A stretch of DNA of 64,000 nt, taken from Desulfobulbaceae bacterium. Lineage in GTDB: Bacteria > Desulfobacterota > Desulfobulbia > Desulfobulbales > Desulfocapsaceae. The position numbers and the translations under genes are program-made. Below, piece by piece: positions 17,825 through 27,100 of the stretch (positions are counted from its first letter, which is position 1; each line of letters starts with the position of its first letter). The notes below the pieces were generated by a model that searched no databases, was not told the origin of the DNA, and saw only the letters and a program-made list of their open reading frames with translations. The stretch covers positions 49,715-113,714 of the forward strand of contig JAFLKM010000025.1 in assembly GCA_019163335.1 (NCBI GenBank). Direction: 5' to 3'.

Positions 17825-18669
17825 TAGAAATGCAATCAGTTGTTACGGCCAGAATCGGCATGGTCAACTACATTAATACCGCGCCAATCTACGAGAGCTG
17901 GAAAAAACGAGAGCATCCTGATGGATGGCGGATGATCGAGGCACCTCCCTCCACCTTGAACCGAATGCTGGCGGCGGGTGAACTTGATCTCGGGTTTGTC
18001 TCCTCCCATGAATATTGCGCTAGGCCAACGCTGTACAGGATCCTAGCCGATCTGTCGATCAGCGCCAATGGTTCGGTGGGTTCGGTCTTTCTCTTTTCCC
18101 GGGTTGATCCCGGCACCTTGAATGGCTGCCCGGTGCTGCTCAGCGGTCAGTCTCAGACTTCCGTGTATCTGGTCAAGATTATTCTCGAGGAATTTTATGG
18201 GGTCAAGCCCTTGTATACCTCGGGAGACGTGGGCAGTGAGATCATTGACGAGGCGACGGCATTGCTGGCCATCGGAGATCAGGCCCTGCGCCTGGTGGGA
18301 GATGAGCGGTTTCCCTATCAGCTTGATCTTGGCGCAGTATGGCGGCATTATACCGGGCTGCCCTTTGTCTTTGCGGTGTTTGCAGTGAGGGAAGATTTTT
18401 GTCGGAGGGCCCCTGAAACACTGGCCTTCATTCATCGGGAATTAATCCGCTGTGCCTGCATTGGGCGGGAAAATCTCGAGGCAATTTGTCAGGTGGCGGC
18501 CCCGAGGATTCCCATGGATCCTGATGAGTGTTATGTCTATCTGCGAGCCATCGGCTATGATTTAGGAGAAGAAAAACAGCTGGCACTGAAGAGGTTTTAT
18601 AGATATTTGATTGAACGTGGAGAAGGGGCCGCAGAGGCCCTGCCAGTCAAGATAGTGAAGAGTGAATGA
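17821..18669 (+). CDS. mqnA: Chorismate dehydratase MqnA
   Basis: A 282-residue enzyme with a periplasmic-binding-protein fold, acting in the cytoplasm. It dehydrates chorismate to 3-enolpyruvylbenzoate, the first committed step of the futalosine pathway. The N-terminal RIGMVNYINTAPIYES, the PPSTLNRMLAAGELDLGFVSS segment and SISANGSVGSVFLFSR are characteristic. Length matches MqnA. The start overlaps the acyltransferase stop by four bases, and the end overlaps the earliest possible start of the next gene. MqnD is not in this window. Confidence 0.93.
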   Translation: MIEMQSVVTARIGMVNYINTAPIYESWKKREHPDGWRMIEAPPSTLNRMLAAGELDLGFVSSHEYCARPTLYRILADLSISANGSVGSVFLFSRVDPGTLNGCPVLLSGQSQTSVYLVKIILEEFYGVKPLYTSGDVGSEIIDEATALLAIGDQALRLVGDERFPYQLDLGAVWRHYTGLPFVFAVFAVREDFCRRAPETLAFIHRELIRCACIGRENLEAICQVAAPRIPMDPDECYVYLRAIGYDLGEEKQLALKRFYRYLIERGEGAAEALPVKIVKSE

Positions 18670-18706
18670 TGGGAAATCACAAGATCGTCAAGGGGGTAGG
18701 CAGGGA

Positions 18707-19285
18707 ATGAGGAATAGACAGGGGCCGAAAAAAATTCTGGTGGCAGTGACTGGTGCCTCGGGAATGCTTTATCTCCAGTCTTTTTTACGCAAGATTGAAG
18801 ACCTTGATGTGGTGGTGCATGGGATCTGTTCCGAGGCCGGGGCGAAGGTCCTGGGTATGGAGAAAGGGTTGATTCCGCGTGAGTTGCCGGCAGTGAGCAC
18901 CTGGTTTGACTGCCGCGATTTTGCCGCTCCTCCGGCCTCTGGTTCCAGCGGCTATGATGCCATGTTGATTTTGCCGTGCAGCATGGGGACACTCGCTGCC
19001 ATTGCCGCCGGAATGTCCGCTAATCTGATTCAGCGGAGCGCCGACGTGATGCTCAAGGAGCGCAAAGATCTGGTACTGGTGGTGCGCGAAACTCCGTTCA
19101 ACAGGACCCATCTCAAAAATATGCTGACGGCCCATGATGCCGGAGCGGTTATCTGTCCACCCATGCCTGCATTCTATCTGCAGCCCGCAAGTCTGGAAGA
19201 GGCCGCCGACACCTTTTCCTGGCGGCTTGCCGATCAGGTCGGGATTGAGATTCCGGGCCGTCGTCGCTGGGGCACAGAGGAGTAA
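18707..19285 (+). CDS. UbiX-like flavin prenyltransferase
   Basis: A 192-residue flavoprotein of the UbiX/Pad1 family. It joins a dimethylallyl group to FMN, making the prenyl-FMN cofactor for UbiD-type decarboxylases. The KKILVAVTGASGMLY FMN loop, the LPCSMGTLAAIAAGMSANLIQRSADV helix and VVRETPFNRTHLKNM are conserved. In futalosine operons it supports the late decarboxylation of the naphthoate intermediate. ATG 18707 has a GGGGG-type ribosome site about 10 bases upstream; an upstream ATG at 18662 would overlap mqnA. The next gene follows after 3 bases. Confidence 0.9.
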   Translation: MRNRQGPKKILVAVTGASGMLYLQSFLRKIEDLDVVVHGICSEAGAKVLGMEKGLIPRELPAVSTWFDCRDFAAPPASGSSGYDAMLILPCSMGTLAAIAAGMSANLIQRSADVMLKERKDLVLVVRETPFNRTHLKNMLTAHDAGAVICPPMPAFYLQPASLEEAADTFSWRLADQVGIEIPGRRRWGTEE

Positions 19286-19288
19286 GGT

Positions 19289-20149
19289 ATGTTTAAAAAA
19301 ATCGCTGTTCTGGGGGAGATGGTGAAGTTCAAACTGACCGTTTTCGCCATGCCCTTTGCCTTTATGGGGGCGTTTCTGGCAGGTCACGGAGCGCCGTCAT
19401 GGGGAATAATCTTCTGGGTAATCCTGGCCATGGTCGGAGCTCGCACCTGTGCCATGGGTTTTAATCGCATTGCCGATCGTCACTTTGACCATGCCAATCC
19501 ACGTACCGCCTCCCGGGCGATCCCCGCTGGTGAGGTGAGCCTTGTAGAGGCCTGGGCCATGGTGATCCTGGCCGGGCTCCTATTTTTCTTTGCCTGCTAC
19601 AACCTGAACGCCCTGACCGTCAAACTGGCACCTCTGGCCTTGGCCTTAACCCTGTTCTATTCCCTGACCAAGCGCTTTACCTCATTGTGTCATCTGGTGC
19701 TCGGGGTTGCTCTGGCCTTTTCACCTCTGGGCGGCTGGGTGGCAGTATCGGGGAGCCTCACCGGCTTTCCTTGGGTGCTTTCACTGGGCGTGTTGTTCTG
19801 GGTGGCTGGATTTGACGCCATCTACGCCTGCCTGGATGCAGATTTTGACCGGGGGGCCGGACTGCATTCGTTACCTTCGCGGATGGGGCGGGAAAATGCC
19901 TTTCGGTTGGCGCAGGGTTTCCATGGGCTGGCCTTTGTCCTTTTTACCCTGACTGGAGTACAGGTACACCTGAATCTCTGGTATTATATCGGCATTGTCC
20001 TGACCGCCGCCGTTTTGTTTTACCAGCATCTGGTGGTCAATCCCCGTGATCTGTCCCGGATTCAGGGCTCTTTCTTTTCCCTTAACGGGGTGATCAGCAT
20101 CACCCTTTTTGCTGCAACCTGGCTTGCTCTTTTGACCGGCAAGAGCTGA
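19289..20149 (+). CDS. mqnP: UbiA-family polyprenyltransferase, MqnP-like
   Basis: A 286-residue integral membrane prenyltransferase with about eight or nine helices. It attaches the isoprenoid tail to the naphthoate ring. The first Asp-rich motif reads GFNRIADRHFDHANPRTASRA (N..D...D), and the second is FDAIYACLDADFDR. The family's 4-hydroxybenzoate-type enzymes and MqnP share these motifs; the operon setting with mqnE, mqnC, mqnA and the ubiX-like gene supports MqnP. It lies 3 bases after ubiX and 4 bases before the DUF3108 gene. Confidence 0.88.
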   Translation: MFKKIAVLGEMVKFKLTVFAMPFAFMGAFLAGHGAPSWGIIFWVILAMVGARTCAMGFNRIADRHFDHANPRTASRAIPAGEVSLVEAWAMVILAGLLFFFACYNLNALTVKLAPLALALTLFYSLTKRFTSLCHLVLGVALAFSPLGGWVAVSGSLTGFPWVLSLGVLFWVAGFDAIYACLDADFDRGAGLHSLPSRMGRENAFRLAQGFHGLAFVLFTLTGVQVHLNLWYYIGIVLTAAVLFYQHLVVNPRDLSRIQGSFFSLNGVISITLFAATWLALLTGKS

Positions 20150-20153
20150 ATAA

Positions 20154-21020
20154 GTGTTTAAAATTTACAGGATTTTATGTTGTTCCCTGGTCTTTTTCTT
20201 TCTGATGACTGTCAATGTTGCTGCTGAAAGCCTCGCTCCGGGAATCCCTGATCCCGCCCTTCTTGCCTCGGCGTACGATGCCGATGAAACTTTTTGCTAC
20301 GATATCTCCTGGAGTGGTGGGCTCAAGATTGGCGAACTGGTGCTTCGCATAAACAAAAAAGAAGGGGAGCAGGATCATTTCGAGCTTCATGCCCGGGTGA
20401 CAGCTTTCGGGGCGTTCCGGTTTATTTATCCAGTGGATGATACCTTTGTTACTGAAGTTGCCGGGCATGAGCGCTTGCCTGTCAGGTATGAGGTGGAGCA
20501 GAAAGAGGGCTTTGGGTACAGGGCTCGTCGCCTGACGGTGTATGATCAGGACAGCGGACGTGTTCGTTACCGAAAAAATGAAGAGCCGGAGAAGGAATTT
20601 ACTGTCGCAGGCAAGGTTCATAATGAGTTCTCCTCCTTCTTCTTTACTCGTGTATTACCATTTTCCCCTGAGGTATCCCTGGTCGTTCCAACCTTTGCCG
20701 ATGAAAAGCGGCATGAGGTGGCCGTGACTGCGAACGATTGGATCACGGTTGAAGATTCATTATTGGGACCGGTAAAGGTGATTGCCGTTCTGCCCCGGAT
20801 GACATTTAAAGGATTGTATGACAAGACAGGCGATACGGTGATCTGGTTAACTGACGACGCATGCCGGGTGCCGATACGGATCAGTTCAAAGATCCTGGTT
20901 GGTTCTCTTGTAGCTGAACTGGTCGCGTATCATGGTCGGTCCTGTGGCAGGCAATGGGATCTGGAACAGAAGGTGCTGGACAAAGAAGAGGGAAAGGCCG
21001 AGAAAATTAGCGGGGATTAA
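20154..21020 (+). CDS. DUF3108-family exported protein
   Basis: A 288-residue protein with an N-terminal signal peptide (about residues 1-25, ending NVAAES) and a predicted all-beta body. The opening ETFCYDISWSGGLKIGELVLRI and the middle RARRLTVYDQDSGRVRYRK resemble DUF3108 (YbaJ/lipoprotein-lke beta folds related to LolA/LolB). Its function is unknown. It starts with GTG at 20154, 4 bases after the prenyltransferase, and appears to be the last gene of the mqn operon. Confidence 0.75.
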   Translation: MFKIYRILCCSLVFFFLMTVNVAAESLAPGIPDPALLASAYDADETFCYDISWSGGLKIGELVLRINKKEGEQDHFELHARVTAFGAFRFIYPVDDTFVTEVAGHERLPVRYEVEQKEGFGYRARRLTVYDQDSGRVRYRKNEEPEKEFTVAGKVHNEFSSFFFTRVLPFSPEVSLVVPTFADEKRHEVAVTANDWITVEDSLLGPVKVIAVLPRMTFKGLYDKTGDTVIWLTDDACRVPIRISSKILVGSLVAELVAYHGRSCGRQWDLEQKVLDKEEGKAEKISGD

Positions 21021-21334
21021 GGGCGCATGTCTGGCCGCTGCCGGAGCCAGAAATTCTGGGTGATCTTTTTATCATAACCTGGCTGACTTGATTTGCCAGA
21101 AATGGAGTGTTGGCGCCTTTTTTCGTCTCTCTTTGGTTCCCTGCTTGACAGCGTTCAATTTTTTTAGTACTTTTCTTCATTTTTAAGTTGTGAAAATCTT
21201 ATTATAGTAAAAAGTGACTCTGCCATGGCTTGTCCTTCATGGGGAGATAATTGCATATCTTAGCGTATTTTTTGTCGTTCTGACAATTCTTACGAGTTTT
21301 TTTCTGGAACACTCTGCGAACTTTGTAAGTATTT
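21021..21334 (+). other. Intergenic region upstream of ffh
   Basis: About 314 bases with no supported gene. The first part is GC-richer (CTGGCCGCTGCCGGAGCCAG can fold back and may end the mqn transcript, but no U-run follows). The second half is AT-rich and should carry the ffh promoter. I see no SRP RNA signature (no GGAA-tetraloop hairpin of the 4.5S type). Confidence 0.4.
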
Positions 21335-22690
21335 ATGTTTGAAAATCTGACAGACAGGCTGGAAGGGGTCTTTAAAAAGCTCCGGGGCCATGGCAAACTG
21401 ACTGAAGAGAACATTCAGGATTCCATGCGAGAAGTGCGCATGGCTCTTCTTGATGCCGACGTCAATTTCAACGTGGTGAAAGAGTTTGTTGCTGCGGTTA
21501 CCGCAAAGGCTGTAGGCATTGAAGTCAGCCAAGCCCTGTCCCCCGGTCAACAGATTGTCAAAATAGTCCATGAAGAGCTGGTCGCGCTCCTTGGCGGTAA
21601 TACGGAACAAATTCGTCTTGATGGCCGTCAACCGGTTATTATCATGATGGCGGGACTGCAGGGGTCAGGAAAGACGACGACGTCTGGAAAGCTGGCGTTG
21701 ATGTTAAAAAATAAAGGCCGTCGCCCGTATCTGGTTCCCGCCGACGTTTATCGTCCCGCAGCCATTGAGCAGCTTCAGATTCTGGGCGCGAAAATTGATG
21801 TCCCGGTGCATCCGTCTGCAGCCGAATCCAAGCCTGTGGATATCTGCCGTCAGGCGGTAGTGGTGGCTCGGGAGAAAAATTATGACACCCTGATCATTGA
21901 TACCGCCGGTCGTCTCCATGTTGATGAACTTCTCATGGGTGAGCTGAAAGAAATTCAGGCGGCCATTCAACCCTCGGAAATCTTGTTTGTGGCCGACGCC
22001 ATGACCGGGCAGGATGCGGTGGCTGTTGCCAGCAAGTTCAATGATGATCTCGAAATTACCGGCATGGTCCTCACCAAGATGGAAGGTGATGCCCGTGGCG
22101 GTGCAGCTCTTTCGATTAAGAATATAACCGGTAAGCCCATCAAGTTTACTGGTGTTGGGGAAGGCCTGGACGCACTGGAGGTTTTTCATCCTGACCGGAC
22201 AGCTTCCCGGATCCTGGGCATGGGTGATGTCCTTACCCTGATTGAAAAGGCTGAAGCGGTTGTTGACAAGAAGCAGGCTGACAAGTTAGTCAACAAGCTC
22301 CGCCAGAATACCTTTACCCTGGAAGATTTCCTTGATCAGATCCAGCAGATCAAGAAGATGGGCTCACTGGAACAGATTCTGGGCATGATTCCCGGGATAA
22401 ATAAGATTAAGCAGTTGCAGAACGCGCCCCAGCCCAATGAAAAAGAGCTGGCCAAGACCGAGGCTATTATTCGCTCCATGACCAGGAAAGAGCGGCATAA
22501 TTATGCCATCATCAATGCCAGCCGCAGAGAGCGAATAGCAAAGGGTTCCGGGACTGATGTGGCCGATGTGAACCGGGTCATCAAGAGTTACTCGACCATG
22601 TTGAAGATGATGCAGAAAATGCGCGGCAAGCCTGGCTTGATCACCGGACAGAAAAGACGTAAGTTGCCAAAAGGATTGCGCCGAACATAG
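21335..22690 (+). CDS. ffh: Signal recognition particle GTPase Ffh
   Basis: A 451-residue SRP54 protein that, with 4.5S RNA, targets nascent membrane proteins to FtsY and SecYEG. The N domain occupies residues 1-95. The G domain follows, with P-loop GLQGSGKTTTSGKLA (about 108-122), DTAGRLHVDE and TKMEGDARGGAAL. The C-terminal Met-rich M domain (residues 300-440) carries GMIPG and the RNA-binding SRRERIAKGSGTDV helices. It heads a translation-linked cluster (rpsP, khpA, rimM, trmD, rplS). Confidence 0.97.
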   Translation: MFENLTDRLEGVFKKLRGHGKLTEENIQDSMREVRMALLDADVNFNVVKEFVAAVTAKAVGIEVSQALSPGQQIVKIVHEELVALLGGNTEQIRLDGRQPVIIMMAGLQGSGKTTTSGKLALMLKNKGRRPYLVPADVYRPAAIEQLQILGAKIDVPVHPSAAESKPVDICRQAVVVAREKNYDTLIIDTAGRLHVDELLMGELKEIQAAIQPSEILFVADAMTGQDAVAVASKFNDDLEITGMVLTKMEGDARGGAALSIKNITGKPIKFTGVGEGLDALEVFHPDRTASRILGMGDVLTLIEKAEAVVDKKQADKLVNKLRQNTFTLEDFLDQIQQIKKMGSLEQILGMIPGINKIKQLQNAPQPNEKELAKTEAIIRSMTRKERHNYAIINASRRERIAKGSGTDVADVNRVIKSYSTMLKMMQKMRGKPGLITGQKRRKLPKGLRRT

Positions 22691-22772
22691 GTGGGATCTT
22701 CCGGCTGAGACAGTTAGTAAGTAAGCAGATTTAATAAGCAATATATTTAAAACATCAGAGGAGTACGTATTA

Positions 22773-23018
22773 ATGGCAGTTCGAATTCGTTTAACCCGAC
22801 TTGGCAGAAAAAAACATCCCTTTTATCGTATTGTTGTTGCCGATAGTGAATGTCAGCGTGATGGGAAGTTCCTGGATATCGTTGGCACCTATGATCCCAT
22901 GCAGAATCCGGCCGCAATCAATATCAAGGCTGATAAAATGCAGGAATGGATTGGAAAAGGCGCCCTACCCTCGACTACCGTTCAGAGTCTGATCAAAAAA
23001 ACTCAGGTTGCAGAGTAA
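22773..23018 (+). CDS. rpsP: 30S ribosomal protein S16
   Basis: An 81-residue ribosomal protein. It opens with AVRIRLTRLGRKKHPFYRIVVADS and contains DIVGTYDPMQNPAAINI, the conserved S16 core. Length is typical. The order rpsP-khpA-rimM-trmD-rplS is the widely conserved bacterial arrangement. It sits 82 bases after ffh, with a GGAG ribosome site upstream (cagaggagtac). Confidence 0.97.
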   Translation: MAVRIRLTRLGRKKHPFYRIVVADSECQRDGKFLDIVGTYDPMQNPAAINIKADKMQEWIGKGALPSTTVQSLIKKTQVAE

Positions 23019-23025
23019 TCAAGCC

Positions 23026-23256
23026 ATGCAAGAGCTGGTTGCCCATATAGCAAAATCCTTGGTTGACAACCCTGATGCGGTTGTTGTCACCATGAGTGAA
23101 GAAGATGATACTGTAACCATCGGTCTTGCGGTTGCCAAAGAAGATATTGGCAAGGTGATCGGCAAGCAGGGCCGGACGGCAAGGGCGATGCGCTCTCTTC
23201 TTGCAGTCCGGGCAGGGAAAGAGGACAGGCGGTCACGGCTTGATATATTGGAATAA
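23026..23256 (+). CDS. khpA: KH-domain RNA-binding protein KhpA
   Basis: A 76-residue single KH domain with the conserved GKVIGKQGRTARAMRSLL loop (GxxG = GKQG), which contacts single-stranded RNA. It is the small protein found between rpsP and rimM in most bacteria and is linked to ribosome or small-RNA biology. The ATG at 23026 is 7 bases after rpsP; a TTG upstream (23008) lies inside rpsP and is rejected as a start. Confidence 0.92.
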   Translation: MQELVAHIAKSLVDNPDAVVVTMSEEDDTVTIGLAVAKEDIGKVIGKQGRTARAMRSLLAVRAGKEDRRSRLDILE

Positions 23257-23270
23257 CCGCTTTACCTGTT

Positions 23271-23822
23271 ATGGCCGATGATTTTCTTTACTCTTCCGAA
23301 CAATTTCTATTGATTGGTAAAATAGTTGAACCCCATGGCCTGAAGGGGGAGGTGTTGATTTTTTCATTTTCCGGGCAACCGGAAAATATTCAACAGTATC
23401 CCCAACTCTTTCTGGTCGCTCCCTCGTGCAAGGCAAGTCAGCGTTATACCATTGCGAAAAGCCGGATAAAAGGGAAGGGCTTGATTGCACAGCTCCATTC
23501 AATCACTGACAGAAATCAAGCTGAAGCACTGGTCGGGATGGGGGTGTTGGTCAGTAAGGAAGATTTGCCACAGCCCGGAGAAAATGAGTTTTATCTTTAC
23601 CAGATGGAAGGTCTGCCGGTGTTTACCATCGAGGGGCGCAAACTGGGGACGGTAACCAGCATATTCTTTAATGGTGCACAAGAACTCCTGGTGATTCAAG
23701 ACGGGAAGAACGAATATATGGTTCCTGTTCTTGAGTCCATTATTAAGGTTCAGGATAGTGAAAAAATTGTGATAGATGCACCACCGGGATTGCTGGAAAT
23801 AAACTCCGAAACCAGCGATTAG
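23271..23822 (+). CDS. rimM: Ribosome maturation factor RimM
   Basis: A 183-residue protein that binds S19 and aids maturation of the 30S head. The N-terminal [20 protein letters not shown] segment is the family signature. The C-terminal PRC-barrel reads [21 protein letters not shown] ... AQELLVIQ and ends [11 protein letters not shown]. It is 14 bases after khpA, and its stop overlaps the GTG start of trmD. Confidence 0.94.
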   Translation: MADDFLYSSEQFLLIGKIVEPHGLKGEVLIFSFSGQPENIQQYPQLFLVAPSCKASQRYTIAKSRIKGKGLIAQLHSITDRNQAEALVGMGVLVSKEDLPQPGENEFYLYQMEGLPVFTIEGRKLGTVTSIFFNGAQELLVIQDGKNEYMVPVLESIIKVQDSEKIVIDAPPGLLEINSETSD

Positions 23823-24601
23823 TGTCCGTGGGCACTTTGATTTTTGATATACTGACCATTTTCCCAGGTCTTCTGGATTCACCATTGAATGAGTCCATCA
23901 TCCGTCGGGCCAGACAGAACGATAAGATCCGCATTAATGTCACTGATATCAGAGACTTTTCTGTTGATAAACATACCACGACTGATGACCGGCCCTTTGG
24001 CGGCGGTGAAGGTATGGTCATGAAACCGGAGCCCCTCTCTGCAGCCCTTGCCGCAGTACAGGAGAAAAATGGTGCCGGGAGGGTGATTCTGCTCAGTCCT
24101 CAGGGGCGCGCATATACCCAGAAAGTTGCCGAAGAGCTCAGTGAGTTGTCCCATCTGATCTTGGTTTGTGGCCGATATGAAGGGGTAGATGAGCGCTTTG
24201 TTCAGGCCTATGTCCACGATGCCATTTCGGTTGGAGATTATATCCTGACCGGCGGTGAGCTTGCAGCAATGATTATTGTTGATTCTGTTACCCGTCTATT
24301 GCCGGGAGTGCTTGGTTGTGCTGAGTCAGCCTCAAAGGATACGTTCAGTAGAAATCTGCTCAAACATCCGCAGTACACCAGGCCACGGGTTTTTGAAGGA
24401 CAGGATATCCCAGAGGTGTTGTTGTCGGGCAATCACGAAGCCATTGAGCAGTATCGGTTTCTGGAGTCAGTGCGACGCACATTGGAGAGACGCCCGGATT
24501 TGTGCAGGCATGTTGATTTCAGCAAGAGTGAAATGAAGTTGCTAAAAAAACATGGGTTATACGAGAAGTTAGCAGCGGTACTGGCAGGCCAGAATGAGTG
24601 A
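23822..24601 (+). CDS. trmD: tRNA (guanine-N1-)-methyltransferase TrmD
   Basis: A 259-residue SPOUT enzyme that methylates G37 of tRNAs to prevent frameshifting. [38 protein letters not shown], the knotted SAM site [14 protein letters not shown] and [11 protein letters not shown] are all intact. It begins with GTG at 23822 (GTG 23828 is also possible), overlapping the rimM stop. It overlaps the following methyltransferase by 8 bases. Confidence 0.96.
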   Translation: MSVGTLIFDILTIFPGLLDSPLNESIIRRARQNDKIRINVTDIRDFSVDKHTTTDDRPFGGGEGMVMKPEPLSAALAAVQEKNGAGRVILLSPQGRAYTQKVAEELSELSHLILVCGRYEGVDERFVQAYVHDAISVGDYILTGGELAAMIIVDSVTRLLPGVLGCAESASKDTFSRNLLKHPQYTRPRVFEGQDIPEVLLSGNHEAIEQYRFLESVRRTLERRPDLCRHVDFSKSEMKLLKKHGLYEKLAAVLAGQNE

Positions 24602-25178
24602 AGACAGACATAGGGAGGTTGAGAGAGCCGTTGATATCGCTCTGATTCATTATCCCGTTATCAACAAGGGCGGTGAGACCATCGGTTCGGCGGTAACCAA
24701 CCTCGACCTTCATGATATAGCCCGGGCGGCCCAAACGTATGGGGTTGATAATTATTATGTGGTCACCCCGTATACCGATCAGCATAGCCTGATTCAAGAG
24801 ATTTTAGACCATTGGCAGACGGGGCATGGCGCGACATATAATCCTGCCCGTAAAGCAGCCCTTGAGCGAATTAAGATTAGCGCATCATTGGAGACGACTA
24901 TTGCCATGGTCACTGAGCAGAGAGGCCGTAAACCTCTGCTTTTGACGACGAGTGCCCGTGTCCAGGAAAACAGTCTCAGCTATCCGGAAACCCGTCTTCG
25001 TATCGAAGGTGGAGAACCCATTCTGCTTCTTTTTGGGACTGGCCACGGCCTTGCCCCGCAGATAACTGAGAGCGCCGATTATTCTCTGCTTCCCATAGAA
25101 AGTATAACCGGCTATAATCACCTTTCTGTTCGTTCAGCCGTTTCGATTATCCTTGATCGACTCTTGGGCGTGCGGTAA
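24594..25178 (+). CDS. SPOUT-fold RNA methyltransferase (COG4752-like)
   Basis: A 194-residue putative RNA methyltransferase. It opens [22 protein letters not shown] and ends with the SPOUT knot [13 protein letters not shown] ... [21 protein letters not shown]. Members of this family sit after trmD in many Deltaproteobacteria and Thermotoga-like genomes; the RNA target is not established. The ATG overlaps the end of trmD by 8 bases, showing translational coupling. Confidence 0.85.
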   Translation: MSEDRHREVERAVDIALIHYPVINKGGETIGSAVTNLDLHDIARAAQTYGVDNYYVVTPYTDQHSLIQEILDHWQTGHGATYNPARKAALERIKISASLETTIAMVTEQRGRKPLLLTTSARVQENSLSYPETRLRIEGGEPILLLFGTGHGLAPQITESADYSLLPIESITGYNHLSVRSAVSIILDRLLGVR

Positions 25179-25215
25179 GAAACTAACCCCGATAAACGGG
25201 ATAAGTGCTTTTCGG

Positions 25216-25250
25216 AGATTTTTTCCTTGTAAAAAAACAAGAAAAAATCT
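25216..25250 (+). other. AT-rich hairpin upstream of rplS
   Basis: An almost perfect hairpin: AGATTTTTTCCTTGT (25216-25230) pairs with ACAAGAAAAAATCT (25237-25250), one C bulged, with loop AAAAAA. It lies 104 bases before the rplS start, in the only sizeable gap of the cluster (25179-25353). It could be an attenuator or leader element for L19, or a weak terminator of the trmD part. Confidence 0.4.
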
Positions 25251-25353
25251 GTAAGGCACAAAAAATTGGATTCTTTAAAATATTTTTTTTAGTCCTTTGA
25301 TAGGAAGTAGGTATCAGTTATTCACTTTAACATATTTCACCTAGAGTAAAATT

Positions 25354-25710
25354 ATGAGCTTAATACTTGACAGAATTAATCAGGAGCAGATGAGATTTGA
25401 TCATCCGGAGTTTCGTAGCGGCGACACCGTTAAAGTTCACATCCGGATCGTTGAAGGAAACAAAGAGCGTGTGCAGATCTTTCAGGGCGTTGTTATTAAA
25501 CGTAAGAACGGGGATATGAATGCCTCTTATACTGTCCGTAAGGTGTCTCATGGAATTGGCGTTGAAAAAACTTTTGCCCTTCATTCGCCTAGAATTGAAC
25601 AGATTGAGGTGGTAAGTCAGGGGCGTGTTCGCCGCTCCCGTCTGTATTACCTGCGTAACTTACGCGGCAAGGCCGCTCGTATTCGTGAGCGTTTGTATCA
25701 AGCGAGTTAG
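25354..25710 (+). CDS. rplS: 50S ribosomal protein L19
   Basis: A 118-residue ribosomal protein at the 30S-50S interface. [33 protein letters not shown] and [19 protein letters not shown] are conserved L19 segments, and the C-terminus is basic ([16 protein letters not shown]). It stands 175 bases after the SPOUT methyltransferase and is followed by its own terminator. Confidence 0.97.
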   Translation: MSLILDRINQEQMRFDHPEFRSGDTVKVHIRIVEGNKERVQIFQGVVIKRKNGDMNASYTVRKVSHGIGVEKTFALHSPRIEQIEVVSQGRVRRSRLYYLRNLRGKAARIRERLYQAS

Positions 25711-25747
25711 TTGCTGTCTCGAAAGAGTTTTTTTATGAAAACTGTCA

Positions 25748-25786
25748 GGGCCGGCCAGAAAACAATGTGTTTCTGGCCAGCCTTTT
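25748..25786 (+). terminator. Terminator after rplS
   Basis: A 9-bp perfect core stem GGCCAGAAA/TTTCTGGCC (25753-25761 and 25770-25778), extended by GGC/GCC pairs with a bulge, then TTTT. It begins about 40 bases after the rplS stop. Confidence 0.8.
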
Positions 25787-25804
25787 GATATCTGTCTGAT
25801 TCAC

Positions 25805-26506
25805 TTGTTGCATCCACCAGCTTTCTTGAAAGCAAATCCGAACAAAAAATCGCAGTGGAATGATGGTAATATCCCCGCTGTTGATTCTGCTCTGAATGAT
25901 ACCTTTTCTTATGAACGGCTCCTCTATGTCCAGGGTTTTTTGTGTGTTGCCGGCTTGGATGAAGTTGGCAGAGGTCCACTGGCTGGTCCGGTAGTTGCTG
26001 CCTGCGTGGTATTACCGAGGCAATGCGACTTTGCGCCTTTCATTGATTCCAAAAAATTGTCCCATAAGCAGCGTTGTGTCCTGGCCGATATCCTTGTCCA
26101 AATTGGTGCCTTGACTGGCGTTGGGATTGTTTCCGTTGCAACGATTGATCGGATTAACATCTTGCAAGCGTCTCTTCTTGCCATGAAAAGAGCCGTGGTC
26201 GATCTTTCCTGCACCTCTGCTTCCCCCGATTTTCTATTGATAGATGGTAAATTTCCCATTGCCATGGACATCCCGCAGCAAACCTTGATTCGCGGTGAGT
26301 CTAAAAGCGCCTCCATCGCCGCTGCCTCCATCGTTGCCAAGGTTACCCGTGACGCACTGATGGTAGAACTGGCGCTCTTGTTTCCAGAGTATAATTTAGG
26401 CCAGAATAAAGGCTATCCCACCCGAGAACATCGTGCCGCCATTCAAAGGTTTGGCCCGACGTCATGTCATCGCCAGTCCTTTAGGGGGGTGAAGGAGTTT
26501 GTCTGA
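25805..26506 (+). CDS. rnhB: Ribonuclease HII
   Basis: A type 2 RNase H that removes ribonucleotides and RNA from RNA-DNA hybrids. Catalytic residues are visible in VAGLDEVGRGPLAGPV (Asp, Glu), FLLIDGKFPI and ESKSASIAAASIVAKVTRD. The frame is open from 25805 (TTG) for 233 codons. No ATG lies before the catalytic core, so the start is uncertain and the first 40 residues may be partly untranslated. It overlaps the next gene by 8 bases. Confidence 0.9.
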   Translation: MLHPPAFLKANPNKKSQWNDGNIPAVDSALNDTFSYERLLYVQGFLCVAGLDEVGRGPLAGPVVAACVVLPRQCDFAPFIDSKKLSHKQRCVLADILVQIGALTGVGIVSVATIDRINILQASLLAMKRAVVDLSCTSASPDFLLIDGKFPIAMDIPQQTLIRGESKSASIAAASIVAKVTRDALMVELALLFPEYNLGQNKGYPTREHRAAIQRFGPTSCHRQSFRGVKEFV

Positions 26507-26906
26507 TCAGCGAAGAAATATTCTCGGGAAACGCGGTGAAGATCTGGCCGCAGAGTACCTGCAGGGAATCGGGTATCGCATCGTTGACCGTAATTACCGG
26601 AATCATTACGGTGAAATTGATATTATTGCCCGGGAATGCACACGATCTGTTTTGGGCATTACGAGCGAGGCCCTCGTTTTTGTAGAGGTTAAAACAAGGA
26701 AGAATAATTTGTTCAGTACCCCTGCGGAGGCCGTTACTCAACGAAAGCAACTTCAGATCAGCAAGGTAGCCCTGGAGTATCTTACCCGGAATAACCTGAC
26801 AGAGGCTGCCGCTCGTTTCGACGTGGTGGCCATTTTTTTGCCGGACAGGGGCTTATCTCACATTGAGCTTATCAAGAATGCCTTCGATCTCTGTGGGATC
26901 TTCTGA
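26499..26906 (+). CDS. YraN-family (UPF0102) nuclease-like protein
   Basis: A 135-residue protein with a PD-(D/E)XK-type core: GKRGEDLAAEYLQGIGYRIV, then HYGEIDIIARE and VFVEVKTRKN, which supply the acidic and Lys residues. It usually follows rnhB in bacteria. The role is unproven, perhaps in recombination or repair. It begins with TTG at 26499 inside rnhB, with GAAGGAG just upstream. No ATG start is available. Confidence 0.88.
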   Translation: MSDQRRNILGKRGEDLAAEYLQGIGYRIVDRNYRNHYGEIDIIARECTRSVLGITSEALVFVEVKTRKNNLFSTPAEAVTQRKQLQISKVALEYLTRNNLTEAAARFDVVAIFLPDRGLSHIELIKNAFDLCGIF

Positions 26907-27100
26907 TCGTATTATTGGACAGATGTCCCTGCCATGTTTGATGTCCGTGAAGCGCTGTTCCTCAATTCCAGCAGTTCTTTTCTTTTTTCACGATCTCGGA
27001 AAGGTGATTTTTAAAACGACCCTGTATAAAAAATCAAATCAGATTATAGTAAAAAAAACTTTTCCAGGTTCCAGTCAAAAAATTTGTTCTGTGAATTTTT

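Noticed and set aside
21021..21334. SRP (4.5S) RNA gene upstream of ffh
   Set aside because: The foldable part lacks the GGAA tetraloop and asymmetric loop of the SRP Alu-less domain.
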